Shown here: in pieces, positions 58,591 to 64,000 of the stretch
Layout of the letters: every line of letters starts with the position of its first letter
Numbering within the stretch: the first letter of the stretch is position 1
Source of the DNA: Berberis thunbergii
Lineage: Eukaryota > Streptophyta > Magnoliopsida > Ranunculales > Berberidaceae
Reading direction: 5' to 3'
Length of the DNA: 64,000 nt
NCBI GenBank assembly: GCA_003290165.1
Contig: QNQO01010665.1
Coordinates: forward strand, 1 to 64,000
The notes under the pieces: generated by a model
Told to the model about the DNA's origin: nothing
Seen by the model: only the letters and a program-made list of their open reading frames with translations
The model's database searches: none
Program-made: the position numbers and the translations under genes

Positions 58591-58971
58591 TCATTCACTC
58601 AAAAGCTTCAAACTAACAAGTACAAGAATTACTAGAATTAACACTAACATGGCATTGATCAAATCCCTTGTAAAAGCCCAGGGATCGTTGACTTGGGTTT
58701 CATGTATTTGATCGTGAATTTCTTCACCACTATGCTCGTGAATGTGATTTGGTTGATTGGGTTCATATCTTCGTCGAGGTCTCTTCTTGACTGAGGCTCT
58801 CTTCTTGCCTCTTCTGAGCGCATCCACAGACTGTAATTTTCACACGCTTCTTCAGCTGATGTGAAACCCTTGTACACTTATAACCATCTACTTGTGATAA
58901 ACAACTTGCCCAAGTCATGTATACTCCTGGTCTACGACCGCAATAAACAACATACGCTTTGTATGCCATTC
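58591..58971 (-). pseudogene. MULE-2 accessory gene: Cauli_VI/RNase H1 N-terminal domain with membrane tail
   Basis: The exon follows an acceptor identical in context to MULE-1 (ATGCAG|GAATGGCAT) and starts at an ATG (58969). Residues: MAYKAYVVYCGRRPGVYMTW, C..QVDGYK, then (after a frame change near 58877) YKGFTSAEEACENYSLW. After another change near 58760 come a linker with EPNQPNHIHEHSGEE, NDPWAFTRDLIN and a hydrophobic tail (AMLVLILVILVLVSL). The domain matches the RNase H1 hybrid-binding/viroplasmin family. The last ~25 residues are close to those of MULE-1, although the termini of the two transposons are unrelated. Two frameshifts inactivate this copy, if real. Confidence 0.75.
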
Positions 58972-59997
58972 CTGCATTAAAAGCTCAATTTAAACTAAGA
59001 AGCAAACAATTCAAGAATAATCATAGCAATTCAAGGATAATCATAAAAATTCAACTGTGGTTGATGCTCTAATTGCTCTCAAAGGATTAGAAGACAATTT
59101 CCTCATTGTATGGAATTTCACTGGTCGCCAACCAATACTGATTTTGAAGACTGTGTTTGTGTTGGGAAGGTTTCCATGGTTGATAGTGTGTTATCTCAGT
59201 AATGAGAAGAACATTTCTAAGCAATCCTCTGCCTTGAAGTCTCATCTTTCTGTCCTACTTTCTAATGTTTCTCGACTCGTTCGCCAAACTAAGGTTTAGT
59301 TTTTTTCTTTTTTTTTCTTTTTTTTTACATCAAAATATGTGAACCAAATCTCACACAAAGCCCCCAAAATCCTAATTTGGGGTTTGGTTTGGCAACTTTC
59401 TCAGAGAAAATTGAGTGTTATATTGACATGTTTCTGGACTAGAATTTTTTTCCTTCCTCAAACTAAACCTCCATAATAGGATTTTTTTTAAGCAAGTTAA
59501 TGAACAAATTTGTTATTTCTTTGTGCAAGTTATGTTTAGTTTTTATGGAGCTTTCTTCTGAATATCGTAGAAAATTGGTTTAAAGTTAGCAAACTAAAAA
59601 AAATCGAAAGGAGTTGGAAGTTACCTGCAGTTGGAGTTGGAGTAGAAAAAGCTCTTGCACATAAACCCTAGCTTCGTCACGAAGAGAGTGGCTTGAAAGG
59701 AGAGTGGATCTCAAAGCGGATCGAATGGAAACCCTAGATCTGAGCAAAATTTTGTTAAGCTATTCACATCGAAGGGAAACCCTAGCTTTGTCGCGAAGAG
59801 AGCGACTTGAAAGGAGAGTGGATCTCAGAGCGGATCGAAGGGAAACCTAGATCTGAGCTTATGAAGGAGCAAAAATTTTCATGAAGTTTCAAAAAAAATT
59901 TCATGAAGTTCACATCGAAGGAAACCCTCCTGTTTCCAAACTCTTCATTTCACATCTGATTCGCCCAAAACTCCCTCTCTGTTTGCAAAACATACTT
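58972..59997 (-). other. Presumed leader region of the MULE-2 accessory gene
   Basis: Mostly AT-rich. It includes a 114-bp tandem repeat (59663-59776 and 59777-about 59860, both starting AAACCCTAGCTT and holding CTTGAAAGGAGAGTGGATCT). A short open stretch at 59057-59299 has no recognisable match. Confidence 0.4.
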
Positions 59998-60185
59998 ATC
60001 TCAGCCATAAATCTCAGCCGTCGGATCTGATCCGACGGGTGTAAGAGATTCAAAACCTGCCAAAATTTTTAATTAAATCAGGCATTTGAATTCCATCGAT
60101 ATGAGCCATCAGATCAAATCTGACGGCTGAGACACGTGCGCAGGACCCCCTCCAGCCCGCTGTGCGCAGGAGCCCCCTTGGATCC
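59998..60185 (-). repeat. MULE-2 right terminal inverted repeat
   Basis: Reverse complement of 54338-54525, ending in GGATCC next to the AACAAAATG duplication. Confidence 0.92.
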
Positions 60186-60306
60186 AACAAAATGGGGCTT
60201 GGAATTGATAGATTAAAGTTCAACAAAATTTCTACAAATATATTAAGCAAACTATTCATTTTGACAATATAAAATTTAGTTATGTTTACAATTTTTCTTT
60301 TCAACA

Positions 60307-60473
60307 ATTCTAGCCAGGCATGTTTGCTAGAAATTTTTTGGGTATTTTTTGGATATTTTACATTTCTACCTCTTTTATAGATAGTGTTTGTGGTTGTGTT
60401 TTAAAAAGAATGGGTAAAAGGTGTAAAAACACAAATAAATGCCAAAAATTGCTAGCAAACATGACTAGCTAGA
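60307..60473. mobile_element. MITE, CATGTTTGCTAG family (copy 2)
   Basis: TCTAGCCAGGCATGTTTGCT at the left pairs with the complement of AGCAAACATGACTAGCTAGA at the right, over more than 25 bp. The interior is short and AT-rich. It sits about 110 bp beyond MULE-2. Confidence 0.75.
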
Positions 60474-63155
60474 CTTACTTCTTTCTTTTATAATGTCTTA
60501 AGATGATTAAAGTACCAAAACTTATACTCTTTCTAGACCATTGGAAAAATGAGTTCGAAAACTTAAATCATCTCCAACAATAAAGGATAGATGGGGATTA
60601 GATTTATCCATCTATATTCTAATTCATGCTAAATGGTTGAACTCTCAATTGCGATAGTTTTATGGGTGGATGACTTTTCAAAAGTCATCCGACCAGCAAC
60701 GGCTAGGTGCTCTGTTTTGGGCATAAAATTTGACCAAATGTTATTTCTATCTCTCCGACTCTCACTCACTCTTGTTTTGTTGTTTTATATTGCTTCTATT
60801 ATTATTGTTGCTGTCGTTGTTTTGCATTGATAAATGGTTGGTGCTCAACCAATTTTGCAAGTGAAATCTAAGGCATCTTGTATTCACTCAACTTGAAGAT
60901 AGAGCGCTATGTAGGGTTTCGATAGCTATCAGAGATTTGATTATTGGCACCAATCAATGAGCAAGCCAATTTGGGAGCGTACTTGTTTCATTTATTGATG
61001 TTTTGAAGGAAAAATCATTTAATCGTCTACTTAGTGCACTCCAACATCGATGGAAAATGATTCAATAAGTTATGAACAAATTCCAAGTAAATTTGGCCTA
61101 TAGAATGTCAAAATTAGAGTGGAAAGACACACAAATATATATATATTTGAATTTCATTTAGTTATTTTTTCAAATTATTTGATTTGGTTGCTATAGCTTA
61201 TTGAGGCAAAACTATTTTATAGCCGATTGAACCATGGGACATCAAGTTTGAGAGTTATTGGACTATCCTCACAATTGCATCGACATCTTGTTGAAAGTAG
61301 GGATCGTTTTCCTATAAAGCGTTCAAGATGCGGACAAATAGACGTTTACTCAGTCGATTGCATGACAAAAATAAGAATCCGGATAAGTTGGATTTGGTAT
61401 GAAATAGTCATTCTAGAGTCATAAATGATTTTCTTATCCATTAGACTTGCATTCCTTATGTGAACCGCCATGAGAAGAACCTTTGATCTTCTTTATCTTG
61501 TTGATATTGGATTGTAGCAATACATGGCGTAATGATGTCCTCAACATGTTGAGTATATCTTAGACAATATTCATCATCCTTTTTTATTAGTTTAAAACGA
61601 GGATTCTTTCCGATTGTACAAGATATTTATAATTTGCAAAACGGTGAGTAAAAAAATAAAATGAGAGATAAACAAACAAACGTTTGCAAAGATAAAACGA
61701 AAATGTTGAATGAGTTCCTTTTATCAACTGATACAATAATTGAACATTGGATATTTGAGTGAAGCCAATTATTAATTTACTACATTGTTGAAATGAGCCA
61801 ACCACACAAAACGCATTTACGCATGTCTAATAATAATTCATCTTTATTATAATCAAGCAATGGTGATGCTTTATTATTTGTACTATTCTATCGAAAAATC
61901 TCAACCACACAAAACGTATTGCACACATTCGATGAACAGTCGAAATAATATATTTAATTTTTTTGAAGTAAAAATTATAAACAAACAAAATTATAAAGTT
62001 GGTGGCGATAGCAAGACAATAAATGAGCTAAATAGACCGATTTAAATAATTGTGATCGTTAGAGACTATGCGGCCTGTGAAAAAGTTGAACAACTTTTGA
62101 AAAGCTACTAGCCTTTGCTATCCATGAATAGTAAAGATGGATAGGAGGTGGATATGATTTATCCATACACTTGGGTAACCAAAATAGATAAAAACGAATA
62201 ACTTTATCCATTTTGACCTCCTATCCATCTCCATTTGCAAATGGCTTTAGGGCCATGTTTGTTTACACCTCTTAATTAGGCAGTATGTCTGAATTTTCAA
62301 AAATATAGTTGTTAATATCTAAGAGCTTGTTTGTTAAAAACATTGAATATGAACTTGTACCGAATGTTGATACTTCAGGCTTATATTGAATACTAATGTT
62401 GACAATAAACTCCAAATGTTGGATATGAAAGTCTAGAAAATTTCTTTGTTGGATTCATTTATAAAGATAAATAAAATTTTGATTTAAAATTTTTATCATG
62501 TTGATGATGTCAAAGATAGATGTAAAACCAAAATTGAAGGCTTAGAACACTTTCAACTTTCGGTGTTTAAAATTAAGAAAACTTATTGAATTTTGCAGAA
62601 TTAAGTATTAATTAATAAATTATTTATTTATCAAACAAGTTCTAAATTTATGTTTGGTTCAATGTCTGGTTCAAATATTGGGTTTGACTTTCATTAAATA
62701 TGACCAAAACTCTAAATTGTCTCTAACTCTATTCCTTTATGAGTTAGAGGCTTTAATTAGAGTCTAAAACAAACCCTTTCCCACATCTCTAGTTAGAGAT
62801 TGACCTCTAACTCAAACAAACACCACCTTAGTTAAGTAGTTTTTAGGCAGGTATATAGCAACTATGTTGGTTCCACACTACTAGACAAAAAAAGCTTTCA
62901 AATTCTAAATCTAAAATTGCACTATAGCATTGGATCGAGCAATGGTTGATGTTCTTCCCTTAGGAAAAAAATTCACATATTGCCACGGTAACCAATATGA
63001 TTAGTTGCCTCCAATTTGAAAAGCGACCAAGATAATACATCATCTCGGATGCTCTTACAAATAAAACAAATAATCACCATAATTTCTTTTTTGAATGTGG
63101 ATGCTCTCGATAGTTTTTGAACTAAAGGTTGAGCTTGAGTAAGCCTAGCCAACCA
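60474..63155. other. Intergenic, no gene seen
   Basis: AT-rich sequence with small open frames but no recognisable protein, splice pattern or RNA gene. Confidence 0.45.
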
Positions 63156-63288
63156 TGCCAATGGCATAACATCTCAACGGTTAGAACTTGATGGATGGTA
63201 CTACTAGGTCATGGGTTCAAACTCAGCTTGCGGCATCTTTATGGGTTCTGGGATCCTATAAAAATATTATTTGACTTTAAAAAAAAAT
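63156..63288 (+). repeat. tRNA-derived SINE (second copy of the 38392 family)
   Basis: It begins TGCCAATGGCATAACATCTC and has CTAGGTCATGGGTTCAAACT (B box) and CAGCTTGCGGCATCTTTATG in the same order as the complement of 38392-38564. It ends in an A run. Internal bases near GGCATCTTTATGGGTTC are missing relative to the other copy. Confidence 0.8.
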
Positions 63289-63418
63289 CTAGTCAGCTAG
63301 GTTTGCTAACCATTTTTTGATTTTTTTACCCATTTTCTTTAAAACACGAGAACAAACACTGCCTATAGAAGTAGCAAAAGTGTAAAAAATAGTAAATCTA
63401 GCCAGCTATGTTTGTTTA
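63288..63418. mobile_element. MITE, CTAGC..GTTTGCTA family (copy 3)
   Basis: TCTAGTCAGCTAGGTTTGCT at the left and TCTAGCCAGCTATGTTTG at the right occur in the same orientation rather than inverted; short interior TTTTTACCC..AAAACAC as in copies 1-2. It is probably a damaged relative. It starts at the A tail of the SINE. Confidence 0.5.
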
Positions 63419-63774
63419 GGGGTGGGCATGGGACAAGATAGACCCATCCCTATCCCATCCCGTTCATTACGGAATCGGGACGGGATGAGATAGACCCCAT
63501 CCCAAACTCTGATTATAATCAGCTAGAATATAATCTGAACATAATCAGAGCATACTCTGATTATATAATATGAACATAACCTGATTCCTGACATTAAACA
63601 AACTCCCTAACAATCCAAATCGAGTGTAAAAACTCGATCTAGCAATCAACTTGTCAACCAAAACAAATGCATATGCACAAAATTGGAAACAAAATGTCTT
63701 AAATTCGAGTCATTGCACCAAAAAACGGATGAATAGAAACCAATTCAGATTAAAGAGAGAGTGGGAAAGATGTC

Positions 63775-63924
63775 TTACATTTCGGGGACCACCGTCTCTA
63801 TCCATGGAGCTGAATCACCCGAAGGAGGATGAGTGGTAGTGAGCTGAACTCCATAAACAACGACTTCAATCGATCTTGCAGCTACCCATTCTGAATCCAT
63901 CTTCGTTTTCCTCATTTTCGCCAT
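63775..63924 (-). CDS. Possible first exon of a small unrecognised protein
   Basis: On the complement an ATG (63924) opens 49 codons: MAKMRKTKMDSEWVAARSIE, then VVVYGVQLTTTHPPSGD and SAPWIETVVPEM. A consensus donor (GAAAT|GTAAGA) overlaps the stop region, so this may be a first exon joined to exons further left. Composition looks like real protein, but no continuation was found in 60-63.7 kb, which is full of repeats. It could be a truncated gene. Confidence 0.4.
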   Translation of the reverse strand: MAKMRKTKMDSEWVAARSIEVVVYGVQLTTTHPPSGDSAPWIETVVPEM

Positions 63925-64000
63925 TTTTTCGCCCTAAAAGCTAAGCACACACATAAAGTAGTGTGAGCACAATGAGCTCTCTCTCAACAACTCTATAATC

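Larger units (their letters stand above)
54338..60185 (+). mobile_element. MULE-2: Mutator-like transposon with FAR1-type transposase
   Basis: This 5848-bp element has 188-bp terminal inverted repeats (54338-54525 and 59998-60185) starting GGATCCA(A/G)GGGGGCTCC, with a 9-bp target duplication. The ends differ from MULE-1. It carries a plus-strand FAR1-type transposase (55276 to about 57570) and a convergent minus-strand Cauli_VI-plus-membrane-tail gene (58591-58971), the same layout as MULE-1. Both genes show frameshifts, so this copy looks non-autonomous. Confidence 0.92.

Overview
This is nuclear DNA of a flowering plant, most likely a eudicot. The evidence is AT-rich intergenic sequence, many short GT-AG introns, plant gene families (MUR1-type GDP-mannose dehydratase, an IQD calmodulin-binding protein, FAR1-type transposases, a cellulose synthase fragment) and dense plant transposons (MULEs, MITEs, SINEs, an L1 LINE). 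I cannot name the species.

Layout. 1-761: first coding exon of an unrecognised minus-strand gene running off the left edge. 762-5476: intergenic, with a SINE and a long perfect-looking hairpin. 5477-6608 plus 19371-19833 form one copy (A), and 19834-about 21940 a second copy (B), of a tandemly duplicated segment lying upstream of the RCC2-like gene. Copy A was split by a 12.75 kb Mutator-like element (MULE-1, 6609-19361), bounded by the 9-bp duplication ATACCAAAG and long inverted repeats. MULE-1 holds a decayed FAR1-type transposase on the plus strand and, converging on it, a minus-strand gene for a small protein with an RNase H1/viroplasmin-type (Cauli_VI) domain and a C-terminal membrane tail. 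The transposase is itself split by a 4.24 kb TG...CA element (10083-14325, 5-bp duplication ACTTT) that carries fused pieces of a ribosomal protein S8 gene, a cellulose synthase gene and a NYN-domain gene.

22133-31435: a complete 16-exon RCC2-like gene. 33421-38187: an IQD gene with an apparent one-base frameshift. 38392-38564: a SINE with a 16-bp target duplication. About 40540-44870: a dead L1 LINE with a foldback element inside it. 45878-48939: a six-exon gene resembling BORCS5/myrlysin. 50870-51991: an intact intronless GDP-mannose 4,6-dehydratase gene on the minus strand.

54338-60185: a second, different MULE (MULE-2; 9-bp duplication AACAAAATG, 188-bp inverted repeats). It again carries a FAR1-type transposase on plus and a convergent minus-strand Cauli_VI-plus-membrane-tail gene. 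60195-64000: intergenic sequence with MITEs, a SINE and a possible small first exon at the right edge.

The most interesting signal is this repeated two-gene layout. Two MULEs with unrelated termini both encode a FAR1 transposase facing a small RNase H1-like hybrid-binding-domain protein with the same NDPWA(Y/F)TRDLIN motif and a membrane tail. That is the same architecture as maize MuDR (mudrA/mudrB convergent), but with a recognisable domain in the second gene. The host genes (RCC2-like, IQD, BORCS5-like, GMD) show no sign of acting in a shared pathway.
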